From: JBBSBY01 sp038205805
Lineage (GTDB): Bacteria; Desulfobacterota; Desulfomonilia; Desulfomonilales; Desulfomonilaceae
Direction of reading: 5' to 3'
Length of the DNA: 64,000 nucleotides
Assembly (NCBI GenBank): GCA_038205805.1
Contig: JBBRBO010000004.1
Span: 1 to 64,000 of the forward strand
The stretch's first letter is position 1; each line of letters starts with the position of its first letter. Shown here in pieces: positions 17,193-26,416 of the stretch. The position numbers and the translations under genes were made by a program. Under the pieces are notes generated by a model. That model made no database searches. It was not told the origin of the DNA and saw nothing but the letters and a program-made list of their open reading frames with translations.

Positions 17193-18620
17193 ATGGAGTC
17201 CTATAACCCACACAAAGGTTTGCTCGCCCTTGCAGCGATGTTGTCGGCGGTTGTGCTGATCGCTTCCCCTGTGTGGGCCGGCGCTCGCGCGGATAAGAGG
17301 GCCAAGGCGGCGAACCAACCCAATAAGCTGACGCTCCCCCAGGCCGTCTCCATAGCCACCGCACGGAACCTGCGGCTGGCGGACTCGAGGCTTGCGCTGT
17401 CGGAGAAAGAGCATCAGCGCCGAGAAAGCTACTCCGACTTCTTCCCCACCATTGACTTGCAATATACGGCGACGAAGTTCCGGTACGCTCAGCAGGGTAT
17501 CGTCAGCGCTTTGGCAGCAGGAGCGAATGCGCGAGGAGCTGTTTTAGTTCCTAGTGACAATTCAGTATTATCGACCTCAATAGGTGCTCGGCGTAGGATT
17601 GATCCTTTCACAAGCGTGACGCTTACGGCTACGGCGACCCAACCCCTGTTTACGGGGGGCAGGCTCCTCAATGATTACAAGTACGCCAGGTTGGGGGTGG
17701 ACTACCAAGCCATTCAAATGGGTGTGGATCGCCAGGATCTTGTCCTGGACGTGTACCAGACGTATTACCAGCTCATGCAGGCCGAGAAACTGCTGGACGT
17801 GGCCAACCAATCCATCCGAGCCTTGCAGGCGCTCCGTAACCAGACCGTGGAGTTCTTCAAGGCCGGTGTCGTGCCGAAGGTGGATGTGCTTTCCACGGAA
17901 GGGCAGTTAGCTCAGTCATATATTCAGCAGACCCAGGCGGCCGCGGACATCGAACGATACAAGGCCTTGTTGAACTATTATTTGCGATATCCCCAAGAGA
18001 CGCCCATCGAGATCGTGCAAGACTTCAATTACAGGGCGAATGCCTATAGACTCCCTGAGATTTATTCCGTGACGGCGCAGAACCGCTTGGAGATACGCCA
18101 AGCGAACATCTCGGTGGATCAAGCGCTGGCTCTGGTAAAGTCCTCGAAGGCGGATTTGCTGCCCAACGTGAACTTGCAAGTGCAGGGCTCACGCACCAAC
18201 GACGACTTTAACGTGGCTGACCCGGAAGCAGCGAATGATTGGCGGGTTCAGGGTGTTCTTGCGTGGACCTTCGATATGTTCCGCCGCCGTGAGACCGTGA
18301 AAGAGCGCACCGCTACGCAGGCCCGCGCCTTTGTCGCACGGGAGCAACTGGTGGAGCAGGTCATGCAGGAAGTAAAGACCGCCTTCATTGACATGCGACG
18401 TTCCGAGCAGGATATTCAGAACACGAAGAAGGCCGTGGAATTTAGGCAAGAAAACTTCCGTATTAACCAGGAGCGCTACAAAGAGCAGGTCGCCACGTAC
18501 ATCGAGGTGCTTGACGCTCAAAGGCAGCTTTCCTTGGCCCAAGGTGATTACATCATCTCCGTGATCGGGTACATGATAAACAGGGCCGTGCTGGAACGCC
18601 GTATGGGCATAATCAGGTAG
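17193..18620 (+). CDS. TolC-family outer membrane protein
   Basis: 475 residues: a signal peptide (LLALAAMLSAVVLIASPVWA) followed by two long coiled-coil/strand repeats typical of outer membrane efflux proteins (LTLPQAVSIATARNLRLADSRLALSEKE; QNRLEIRQANISVDQALALVKSSKADLLPNV). These trimerise into an outer-membrane channel for tripartite efflux or type I secretion. No inner-membrane or adaptor partner is adjacent. AGGAGG precedes the start. A small secreted protein gene follows after 57 bp and is probably co-transcribed. Confidence 0.92.
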   Translation: MESYNPHKGLLALAAMLSAVVLIASPVWAGARADKRAKAANQPNKLTLPQAVSIATARNLRLADSRLALSEKEHQRRESYSDFFPTIDLQYTATKFRYAQQGIVSALAAGANARGAVLVPSDNSVLSTSIGARRRIDPFTSVTLTATATQPLFTGGRLLNDYKYARLGVDYQAIQMGVDRQDLVLDVYQTYYQLMQAEKLLDVANQSIRALQALRNQTVEFFKAGVVPKVDVLSTEGQLAQSYIQQTQAAADIERYKALLNYYLRYPQETPIEIVQDFNYRANAYRLPEIYSVTAQNRLEIRQANISVDQALALVKSSKADLLPNVNLQVQGSRTNDDFNVADPEAANDWRVQGVLAWTFDMFRRRETVKERTATQARAFVAREQLVEQVMQEVKTAFIDMRRSEQDIQNTKKAVEFRQENFRINQERYKEQVATYIEVLDAQRQLSLAQGDYIISVIGYMINRAVLERRMGIIR

Positions 18621-18677
18621 CATAAGCGGTTTGTAACCGACGGCGGCCGTATTTCAACAGCACAAGGTTCGTAATCT

Positions 18678-19169
18678 ATGAAAAGCTATTCTTCATATAT
18701 TCTCGTAAGGTGCGTGAGGCTTACCCGAAGCGTTTTGTTCCCGATGCTTGCGCTGGTCTTGAGCGCCCCGTTGCTGTGGGAGGCTCCCGCCCAGGCTCAG
18801 ATCGCCACGGCGAGGCAGGCTGCGCCTTCATCCGGGAGGCCGAGCAGCGTTTCGATCCGCGCCAATATTCTCCGGATTCAGCAAGCGCAGATTCAGGCGC
18901 AAATAGTGGTGGCCCAACGTTGCATAAAATCTGCAACTCAAACCGGCACCTTCAGAGATCCTCAAGGGAATGTAAACTCCGTTCCCCAGACGGACGCCGT
19001 GAACTGCGCCCGAGAGCTTGCCGCCCTCAATAGACGTCTTACCTCACTTGTGCGGGAATCCCAACGACTAGCTCAAGACTCCACGTTTCAAGCGACCTAT
19101 CTTCAACGACGGGCGTCCCAGGCCTCATACTTGAAGAGGGTGGGCGCCGGCCGCTCCGTAGGGCCGTAA
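18678..19169 (+). CDS. Small secreted hypothetical protein
   Basis: 163 residues with a signal sequence (LFPMLALVLSAPLLWEAPAQA) and a mature helical part with Gln/Ala-rich stretches (RIQQAQIQAQIVVAQRC) and two Cys that could form one disulfide. I recognise no family. It is probably an accessory to the preceding TolC gene. A family A element starts 35 bp after its stop. Confidence 0.6.
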   Translation: MKSYSSYILVRCVRLTRSVLFPMLALVLSAPLLWEAPAQAQIATARQAAPSSGRPSSVSIRANILRIQQAQIQAQIVVAQRCIKSATQTGTFRDPQGNVNSVPQTDAVNCARELAALNRRLTSLVRESQRLAQDSTFQATYLQRRASQASYLKRVGAGRSVGP

Positions 19170-19203
19170 GCCGGCTTAATGGTCGCCAAGATGAACCCCC
19201 TCA

Positions 19204-19423
19204 TACGAATGCGCAGCCAAAGAAGTAATCTCGGGGAGAACCTTCTTGAAAGAAGGCTTCTCCCCGAACCCCACTCCACGAACTTTTAAATGGCCGAAAC
19301 CGGCTTTTTTCAAGGAGAAAAAGCCGCTTTCGGCAAATTAAACATTCTCAGATAGACGCCGAAAAAACCTACCTTCCCAAAAAGAGTCTTCACCAATGTT
19401 ACTCGTTGGAAAGCACTTTAGTA
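19204..19423 (-). repeat. Family A element, full copy
   Basis: 220 bp, termini TACGAATGCGC and CTTTAGTA, flanked by TCA (19201-19203) and TTA (19424-19426). Both flanks fit TNA but differ at the middle base. Confidence 0.8.
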
Positions 19424-20003
19424 TTAGAGAGGGTGAGTGAGGAACCCGCCCCCTTTTCGGATGCGCAGGAATCCGATGGCCAACCCCTTCAACACATTAG
19501 TCATAGTGTAATTAGATAGCGGGCGGAGAACCGCCTTTCGCTTACTGAACCTCTTCAGAAATACGAACGTATATTTTGTCTGAATTAAAGGTTGCCTTGG
19601 CTCTACTTTTTATAGTATACTAAAGTATTATCTTGTCAAGCCAAAAAAACAAAATCCCTACTGGAGCCACGCAGCGCTATTCGCTTTCCGTATTGGCCCA
19701 GCCCCGTGGTGACCGACGGTACATTCGTCAACCAAGTTCATATACGTAAACCGATTCAGCATACCTACCCACAGCTTTTAGCCGGCGCCCAAGGGAGTAG
19801 CCGCCAGTGATGCAGACTCCGCCGTCAGGCATTGATCGGTAAGACACCGCCTGGGGGTTAGTCAATTTTGACATAAGCCCCACGGGTTGCTATACTTAGC
19901 CGCACAGCAACTACAACACACAAGGAACACAACCGATCACCGGAAAGTAGGTCGCCGAGTGTTTACGACGCTGGAAGGTCCGGTGAAGGATTGCCGATAC
20001 AGC
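19424..20003. other. Gene-free stretch
   Basis: No supported gene. An AT-rich imperfect palindrome, ATAGTATACTAAAGTATTAT, lies near 19612-19631. On the minus strand it is preceded by TTGACA, giving a promoter-like arrangement with poor spacing. The rest looks like unremarkable leader of the moeA gene. Confidence 0.4.
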
Positions 20004-21350
20004 ATGAAGTCTTTTCTCAAAGCGCTATCAGTTGACGAGACGCTTCAGCGGCTCACGGTGTTTCCCCCTCTTGAACAAGAAGTGGTGGACATAGACCGTT
20101 CACTTCACCGAACCATTGCAGAGACAATCAGCGCAGTCGAGGACCTGCCGCCCTTTGATCGCTCCACCATGGACGGCTTTGCGGTGCGCGGCCGGGACAC
20201 ATTCGGCGCAGGGGAATCCTCGCCGGCGCTGTTCACGTTGGTGGGCGAGGTCCACATGGGCGAGATCAGCCCCATCACGCTTGGTAAGGGTGAAACAGCG
20301 CGGGTCTGGACCGGCGGAGCGCTCCCGACAAACGCCGACGCAGTGGTCATGATCGAGCACTCCCAGGAGCTGGATGCGCAAACCATAGAGCTGCTGAAGG
20401 CTGCCGCGCCTTTCGAGAACGTGGTCCGTAGAGGAGAAGATTTCGTCGCAGGAACCGAGCTGATTCGAGCGGGCCAACGGCTACGGCCCATGGACCTCGG
20501 TCTACTTGCGGCGCTCGGCCTTGCGTCCGTGCCGGTATACAAGCAGCCCGTGGTCGCCGTCATCAGCAGCGGTGACGAAATTACGGCCATTGACGCCGAG
20601 GCTCAACCCGGATGCGTGCGGGACATTAACCGCTATTCCGTGAGCGCTCTTATCGAAGAGGCGTACGCCGCGGGGCTTTGGGTGGGGATAGCTCAAGATA
20701 CACGGGAATCCGTGGAGACAATGCTTACGCAAGGGTTGGCCCAGGCCGACGTGGTGGTCATCTCAGGCGGTAGCTCTATGGGCGCTCGGGACTACGTCAT
20801 TGACGCAATCGAGTCCATCGAGGGCGGCTCAGTGCTCGTCCACGGCGTAACCGTATCACCCGGCAAGCCTCTCATCATCGGCAAAGTCGGGTTTAAGGCA
20901 ATTATCGGCCTCCCGGGGCATCCCGTGTCCGCAATGATATGCTTCGAGCAATTCGTCTCTCCCTTATTACGCCGTCTCAGCGGTGAAGACACGAGCAGCC
21001 CTTTCCTGCGCCCCACCGTAGCGGCCCGCTTGACCAAGAACATCCCTTCACGGGAAGGCCGCACCGACTTCGTGCGAATACGGCTGGAACGCAACGGCAA
21101 GGACGTCACGGCTCATCCGTCGCCCGGTAAGTCGGGGGTGATTTCCGCGATGGTTCGCTCGCACGGTTTCGTTCGCATTGAGGCGGATTGTGAGGGCCTT
21201 TACAAAGGGGATACGATCCTCGTGCATTTATTTTCCAATTGGTTTGAGGATGAACGTGAGAAGAAACATCTACTTGGACATGAAATCCCCGGAAGACGCC
21301 CTGAATCTCTTCTTGGGCCGGCTCGACAGGAACACCTTTCCGGGACCTGA
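20004..21350 (+). CDS. moeA: Molybdopterin molybdenumtransferase MoeA
   Basis: 448 residues. MoeA motifs: PPFDRSTMDGFAV near residue 50, GGALPTNADAVVMIEH, SSGDE, GGSSMGARDYV (MPT-binding) and GLPGHPVSAM. It inserts molybdate or tungstate into adenylylated molybdopterin. The ATG at 20004 is chosen because the conserved domain begins there; AAGGA is 13 bases upstream, a little far. The last ~95 bases overlap the second moeA gene, so the extended C-terminus (RRPESLLGPARQ) may be non-essential. Relevant to the AOR in this window. Confidence 0.92.
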   Translation: MKSFLKALSVDETLQRLTVFPPLEQEVVDIDRSLHRTIAETISAVEDLPPFDRSTMDGFAVRGRDTFGAGESSPALFTLVGEVHMGEISPITLGKGETARVWTGGALPTNADAVVMIEHSQELDAQTIELLKAAAPFENVVRRGEDFVAGTELIRAGQRLRPMDLGLLAALGLASVPVYKQPVVAVISSGDEITAIDAEAQPGCVRDINRYSVSALIEEAYAAGLWVGIAQDTRESVETMLTQGLAQADVVVISGGSSMGARDYVIDAIESIEGGSVLVHGVTVSPGKPLIIGKVGFKAIIGLPGHPVSAMICFEQFVSPLLRRLSGEDTSSPFLRPTVAARLTKNIPSREGRTDFVRIRLERNGKDVTAHPSPGKSGVISAMVRSHGFVRIEADCEGLYKGDTILVHLFSNWFEDEREKKHLLGHEIPGRRPESLLGPARQEHLSGT

Positions 21351-23184
21351 GAAAATCCCCGCATCAGAGGCGTTAGGGAGGGTCACCGCCAAACCGGTGT
21401 ACGCTCGAATCAGCTCACCCAGCTTCCACACTGCGGCTATGGACGGCTTTGCGGTTCAGGCGGACGCCACCTTCGGCGCAGGCCCGCACAATCCTCTCCA
21501 ATTGAGGCTGTTCGAGCACGCCTACCCCGTCAATACGGGCAGACCCATTCCCGCTCATACGAATGCGGTCATCATGATCGAGAATGTTAACTTCCTCGAT
21601 GACGAGATCTTCGAGATTGAGAGCGCTGTCACCCCCTGGAAGAACGTTAGGCGCGTGGGCGAGGATTTCGTCGCCTCGGAGATGGTTTTGCCTGGGCGAC
21701 ACACCATTTCGGCGTACGAGCTGGGGGCGCTCATAGCCGCCGGCGCTCATGAAGTGTCCGTTGTGCGGAAACCGCACATCAGCCTCATCCCCACGGGTTC
21801 GGAACTCGCCCCCGCGGACAAGCTCGATGCAGCCGCTGCGAAACAAGGTCTTGTACCCGAATACAACACGGTCATCCTTGCGGGCATTATCGAGCAACTA
21901 GGCGGTGTTGCGGATCGCCGTCCCATCGTCCCCGATGATTACGACGCCCTGAAAGCGGCGCTGCTCGATGCCGTGCGATCCGACTCGGATATGGTGGTCA
22001 TCAACGCGGGGTCTTCCGCAGGCAGTGAGGATTACACGGCTGCCCTCATACGAGACCTGGGTGAGGTCTTGGTGCACGGCGTCGCCATGATGCCGGGGAA
22101 ACCCACCATTTTGGGGATTGTAGAGAACAAGCCCGTCATCGGCAATCCCGGTTATCCCGTATCCGCAGTTATTTCCTTCGAGGTGTTCGCAAAGCCCATA
22201 ATTGAAACCATGTTGCGTCTACCGGAATCGGCGCGGCCTACACTGGAAGCCGTGAGCGCTCGCAAGATCCCGTCAAAACTGGGTCAGGAGGAATTCTTCC
22301 GTGTGAAGCTCGGGAACGTGGCCGGCCGAGTCATTGCGGCTCCCCTCCCCCGAGGTGCGGGCTCCATAACGACCTTGACCAAGGCGGACGGCATTCTACG
22401 CATCCCGGCGGCAAGTGAAGGAATCGACCAAGGGTCACACGTTCGCGTCGAGCTACTGCGCAAACTCGACGAGATCCACCGCACGTTGGTGATGATCGGC
22501 AGTCACGATCTCACCTTGGATGTCTTGGCGGATGAACTCATCGAGCACGACGTGTATCTCTCCACCAGTCATGTGGGAAGCTTAGGCGGGCTGCTTGCCT
22601 TGAAGAACAAGACCGCCCACTTTGCGGCGTCTCATCTTTTGGACGCGGCGACCGGCGAGTACAACTGGTCGTACATACGGCGTTATATCCCGGATATACC
22701 GGTTCGTGTGGTGAACGGCGTCATGCGAGAACAAGGGTTCATTGTACCCAAGGGCAATCCCGTAAACATCAAATCATTTGAGGATCTTGCCCGACCGGAT
22801 GTACGCTTCATCAATAGGCAGGCCGGCGCCGGCACTCGGGTATTACTGGACTATTACCTGGAGAAAGAAGGGATTGATCCCGATTCCATCATTGGGTACG
22901 ACATGGAAGAGTATACCCATACCTCGGTGGCGGTGGCCGTACTATCCGGGGTGGCGGATGTCGGTATGGGGGTTCCCGCTGCGGCCTATGCCTTGGGTAT
23001 GGATTTCGTCCCGCTCGCAGTCGAGGAGTATGATCTTGTAATTCCGGAAGAATACCTCGAAGATGAAAAGATCAAGGCGCTCCTTGAGGTCCTTCGCAGC
23101 CGCCGCTATAAGGAACGAATCCAAGCGCTGGGAGGGTATGGAATCGCCAAAACCGGGCAGGAAATTCCCGAGTCGGCAAGCTGA
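21256..23184 (+). CDS. MoeA fused to a PBP-like (LysR-substrate-type) domain
   Basis: About 642 residues. Residues 1-400 are a second MoeA domain (HTAAMDGFAVQAD, PTGSELAPAD, NAGSSAGSEDYTA, GNPGYPVSAV). The last ~230 form a PBP_like domain with MIGSHDLTLDVLADEL and the signature NRQAGAGTRVLLDYYL. Such fusions are common next to moeA in anaerobes and probably sense oxyanions or pterin. GAGG sits six bases before the GTG at 21256, making it a better start than the ATG at 21250. The start lies inside the first moeA, indicating translational coupling. Confidence 0.92.
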   Translation: MRRNIYLDMKSPEDALNLFLGRLDRNTFPGPEKIPASEALGRVTAKPVYARISSPSFHTAAMDGFAVQADATFGAGPHNPLQLRLFEHAYPVNTGRPIPAHTNAVIMIENVNFLDDEIFEIESAVTPWKNVRRVGEDFVASEMVLPGRHTISAYELGALIAAGAHEVSVVRKPHISLIPTGSELAPADKLDAAAAKQGLVPEYNTVILAGIIEQLGGVADRRPIVPDDYDALKAALLDAVRSDSDMVVINAGSSAGSEDYTAALIRDLGEVLVHGVAMMPGKPTILGIVENKPVIGNPGYPVSAVISFEVFAKPIIETMLRLPESARPTLEAVSARKIPSKLGQEEFFRVKLGNVAGRVIAAPLPRGAGSITTLTKADGILRIPAASEGIDQGSHVRVELLRKLDEIHRTLVMIGSHDLTLDVLADELIEHDVYLSTSHVGSLGGLLALKNKTAHFAASHLLDAATGEYNWSYIRRYIPDIPVRVVNGVMREQGFIVPKGNPVNIKSFEDLARPDVRFINRQAGAGTRVLLDYYLEKEGIDPDSIIGYDMEEYTHTSVAVAVLSGVADVGMGVPAAAYALGMDFVPLAVEEYDLVIPEEYLEDEKIKALLEVLRSRRYKERIQALGGYGIAKTGQEIPESAS

Positions 23185-23233
23185 GACACGGACGCTCTCT
23201 TGACCGCCATAGTATAGTTTGTTACATTTTAGA

Positions 23234-23258
23234 AAGCGCAGGGTATCGCCCTGCGTTT
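23234..23258 (+). terminator. Rho-independent-type terminator after the moeA pair
   Basis: CGCAGGG, loop TATCG, CCCTGCG, extended by A-T pairs to a ten-base-pair stem and followed by TTTCC. It lies 50 bases after the moeA-PBP stop. The T-tract is short, so efficiency is uncertain. Confidence 0.5.
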
Positions 23259-23273
23259 CCGATTTGGGCCTCA

Positions 23274-23493
23274 GACCGATGTGCTTTAAAAAAAGTAAGA
23301 TGGGCGGAGCTTTTTTGCAAAGCAGGTTTTTCCAATCTCTTTTTAAGAAATTTATGATAATTACCGGAAGTGGCATTTTCTCCTGGAGAAGAGCCGCTTC
23401 CGGCAATTGCGAAAGTTCTTGGAGAGGGGTTTGGGGAGAAACTTCTTTCAAGAAAGTTCTCCCCAATATTACTTCTTTGATTACGCATTGGTA
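23274..23493 (+). repeat. Family A element with TCA/TCA target duplication
   Basis: 220 bp. The left end is GACCGATGTGC, the right end GCATTGGTA, and identical TCA flanks both ends (23271-23273; 23494-23496). The inner stem (23364-23403) is of a distinct class, CCGGAAGTGGC paired with GCCGCTTCCGG. Confidence 0.85.
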
Positions 23494-23537
23494 TCAGACA
23501 TTGCCGGCCCCCCAATTCAGTATGACAGGATGATACC

Positions 23538-24014
23538 ATGAGCTTGGCGCGACGACCCATTTCCGCCGCAGGTCAGAAGAAACTCAAAGAAAATATCGAC
23601 AGACTGATGCGCATTGAACGACCAGCAGTTACCAAAGAGATAGAAATCGCCTTGGGCCATGGGGATTTATCGGAAAACGCCGAATACACGTACGCCAAAG
23701 AGAAACAAGCCCTCATCGACTCACGGCTGCGGGACCTCCAAGAGCGTCTGGCCGCAAGCGAAGTCATCGACATCGACAATCGGCCGCAGATGGACAAGGT
23801 AATCTTCGGCTCTTCCGTCACTATAGAAGACGTGGACAGCAACCAACAGAAGACATATCGCATACTAGGTCAGGACGAGGCGGACATCAGCCAAGGCATC
23901 ATTTCGCTGGATTCACCGCTGGGAAAAGCCCTGCTCGGCAGAGAAGTGGACGACGTGGTGGAAGTGAAGACTCCCAATGGGATTCGTGAATACGAGGTTC
24001 TCGCCGTATCTTGA
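23538..24014 (+). CDS. greA: Transcript cleavage factor GreA
   Basis: 158 residues, the standard length. An N-terminal coiled coil carries the acidic tip GDLSENAEY, whose Asp and Glu stimulate RNA polymerase transcript cleavage. A C-terminal FKBP-like domain (IISLDSPLGKALLGREVDDVVEVKTPNG) follows. Its stop overlaps the TTG start of the next gene as TTGA, so the downstream double phosphatase is translationally coupled. A family A element ends 45 bp upstream, within the presumed leader. Confidence 0.95.
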   Translation: MSLARRPISAAGQKKLKENIDRLMRIERPAVTKEIEIALGHGDLSENAEYTYAKEKQALIDSRLRDLQERLAASEVIDIDNRPQMDKVIFGSSVTIEDVDSNQQKTYRILGQDEADISQGIISLDSPLGKALLGREVDDVVEVKTPNGIREYEVLAVS

Positions 24015-25369
24015 CACCTGTAGCCTCCATCGAAGCGCCGAACGGCTCTTCCCGCCACGAGCCCGCAAGGATCCTCGTGCTGTGTGATTTTGACGGCACC
24101 ATCTCCAAGAAGGACACCGTCAACAGGCTCGTGAGGACCCATCTCACAGCCCCTGAGTGGCGCTTCGTGGTCAAACAGTACCTGCGTGGGGACATCGGCT
24201 CCAAAGGGGTCTACGAGGCGGTCCAGCCTCTCCTGCGCCTAGATGCCGACTTACTCGACAAGTTTGTCCTCGAACACGCCGAACTTGACCCGCACTTCCC
24301 TGCTTTTCTCGATTGGGCCAAGAAGAACTCCATCGACGTGAAGGTCGTCTCCGACGGATTCGACGCTACTATCGCAGCATTGTTTCGCAATCACGATATT
24401 GACGGTCTGGACATCTACGCCAACAATCTCGGCTTCACCACAAACGGCGTGACCATCAATAACCCTCATGCGAACCCGGAATGCGGCGTGTGCGGCACGT
24501 GTAAGCTGCGGGTGCTCGACGAATTCAGGGCCGACTACGACACGATTATTCTCATAGGCGACGGCGAATCCGACAGGCACGCTGCGAGCAAAGCCGATCT
24601 CGTGCTGGGCCTGAAAGACCTCTTCATTTACTGCGCCCGCCAAGGCATACCCGCCATCGGAATTGACGGATTTCAGGACGTCCCGAACCAGTTGAGCCGC
24701 GAGATTAAGGCCGTGACCTACGACCTGGACGGCACGTTGGTGGACTCGCTTTCCACGATCTGGGCGTCGTTCAATCACATGTTCCGCACACTAGGGTATC
24801 CCGAGATGACGAAAGAGGAAGTCGCTCGCAAGACATCCCTTTCGCTTTTAGACTTCGTAAAGGGCTATTTGCAGCCGGATGAAGCGGAACAGGGCGTGCG
24901 CATCTTCCGAGAGTATTACTCGAAGATTTTCCTCGAACAGACGCTTATCATGCCGGGGGCGCACGAGGTGGTGCACGACCTGGACGGCAGCGTCATCCAA
25001 GGAATTATCACGAACAAGAAAGGCGTGTTCGCCCGCAGCATCGCCCGGAATCTTGATATTTCCACGCCCATGTCACTCATTCTCGGCGCCGAAGACGGGT
25101 ATAAAGCCAAACCCGCAGCGGACATGTTCCACAAGTTCATGGAAACGGTGAGCGTCACCGAAAACGAGATCGTCTATGTGGGCGATTCCCCGGTTGACGT
25201 GGTGGCCGCAAAAAACGCCGGTATAGACGCTTTCGCAGTAGCCGGCCCCGTGTTTTCCCCGGAAGAATTGGCCCTCCTCAGACCTCGTCGAGTCCTGCGC
25301 AGCATCAGCGAACTCCCTTCGGCCGTGGCGCCCGTGGTTTCGAATGGCGAACGGCCGCAGCAAAAGTAA
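24011..25369 (+). CDS. Tandem HAD phosphatase fusion (MtnX/SerB-like + Gph-like)
   Basis: 452 residues with two complete HAD domains. The first, residues ~20-230, has LCDFDGTISKKD (DxD), VVSDGFD and IGDGESDR, and resembles MtnX/phosphoserine-phosphatase-like enzymes. The second, from ~238, has TYDLDGTLVDS, ITNKKG and VGDSPVDVVAAKNAG, and resembles phosphoglycolate phosphatase or pyrophosphatase PpaX. Catalytic Asp pairs are intact in both. The TTG start overlaps the greA stop by four bases. The C-terminus (RPQQK) and stop lie in a family A element. Substrates are unknown. Confidence 0.85.
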   Translation: MTPVASIEAPNGSSRHEPARILVLCDFDGTISKKDTVNRLVRTHLTAPEWRFVVKQYLRGDIGSKGVYEAVQPLLRLDADLLDKFVLEHAELDPHFPAFLDWAKKNSIDVKVVSDGFDATIAALFRNHDIDGLDIYANNLGFTTNGVTINNPHANPECGVCGTCKLRVLDEFRADYDTIILIGDGESDRHAASKADLVLGLKDLFIYCARQGIPAIGIDGFQDVPNQLSREIKAVTYDLDGTLVDSLSTIWASFNHMFRTLGYPEMTKEEVARKTSLSLLDFVKGYLQPDEAEQGVRIFREYYSKIFLEQTLIMPGAHEVVHDLDGSVIQGIITNKKGVFARSIARNLDISTPMSLILGAEDGYKAKPAADMFHKFMETVSVTENEIVYVGDSPVDVVAAKNAGIDAFAVAGPVFSPEELALLRPRRVLRSISELPSAVAPVVSNGERPQQK

Positions 25370-25540
25370 TATTGGGGAGGACCTTCTTGAAAGAAGGTCC
25401 TCCCCAAACCCCTCGCCATGAACTTTTGCAATAGCCGAAACCGGCTTTTCTCAAGGAGAAACGGCCGCTTTCGGCGAATATCACAACTTTCTTAGAAATA
25501 GCTTGAAACAACCTGCTTCACAAAAAAACACCGCATCAGT
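25363..25540 (-). repeat. Family A element, decayed copy
   Basis: The outer hairpin (GGGGAGGACCTTCTTGAAAG...) and inner hairpin (GCCGAAACCGGC...GCCGCTTTCGGC) are clear; both termini are degraded. The element begins at the stop codon of the HAD fusion gene. The following 25541-25907 stretch has no gene; it holds two copies of AACAGCCACGAATTAC (near 25669 and 25796). Confidence 0.75.
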
Positions 25541-25907
25541 CTCATCTATTCATGAGCGAAGTAATATGGCTTGAGGAACGCCGGCTCTCAAGGCTGAGCA
25601 ATATTGAAGCTCAACTCTAACGTGTTGATAGCTTGACAGCTTAGGACCAAGCTCGTAGCATGTAAGTAACAGCCACGAATTACGTCACCCCTAATTTGAT
25701 GGGTTTATTGAATTCATTCTTACACTTCATATATTGACGATGACGAATAATGCGCACGCAGATTGAGGGATCTTCGGGCGTGAGCGACAACGGCCCAACA
25801 GCCACGAATTACTTTTACTATAACGCACAATCCATTGTGGATTTCTCTAGCGGGATTACCGGATCGTATTTGCGAATGAAAACCAGGCCGCTCTGTCGGT
25901 GTGCTTA

Positions 25908-26126
25908 TACCAATACGCACACAAAGAAGTAATATTGGGAAGAACCTTCTTGAAAGAAGGTCCTCCCCAAACCCCTCTCCAAGAACTTTTAAAATTGCCC
26001 ACACCCCCATTTCTCAAAAATAAATGGGAGTTTGGGCGAATAGTAAATGTGCTTAGAAAGAAGTTAAGAAGACCGACTTTACAAACAAAATTTCACCGAT
26101 GTTACTCATTTGAAAGCGCATCGGCA
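25908..26126 (-). repeat. Family A element with divergent inner stem
   Basis: 219 bp, TTA on both sides (25905-25907; 26127-26129). The inner hairpin (25997-26037) has arms GCCCACACCCCCATTT and AAATGGGAGTTTGGGC, completely different from other copies yet still pairing. It lies just upstream of the accessory cluster at 26.4-33.5 kb. Confidence 0.85.
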
Positions 26127-26416
26127 TTAGTCCGACTCGGTCGGATCACAAACGCACGCGCGTTCGCCCGAAGGTCTACGCTCGCATTCCGAGTGGGCTG
26201 GTGAGACAGTCGGAACCTCAAGGCGTTCGCATGCCCTTTTGTCCTGGAGGCCGTCCACATGGGTGAATCCAAGCGTGAAGTGAACCCCCGTGAACGGCCA
26301 CGGTTTCTATAGAAATGTGATCCTTTGCGAAGCCGCTTTGGGTATTTGCGATGTCGCAACGGCTCCCGAGCGGTTCCAGTGTCCACTTCGCCTTTCAAGA
26401 CGATTGGAGTGAACTT

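Noticed and set aside
19612..19660. Minus-strand promoter-like TTGACA with TATACT/TATAAA
   Set aside because: Spacers of 14 or 19 bases do not fit well and no minus-strand gene lies downstream.
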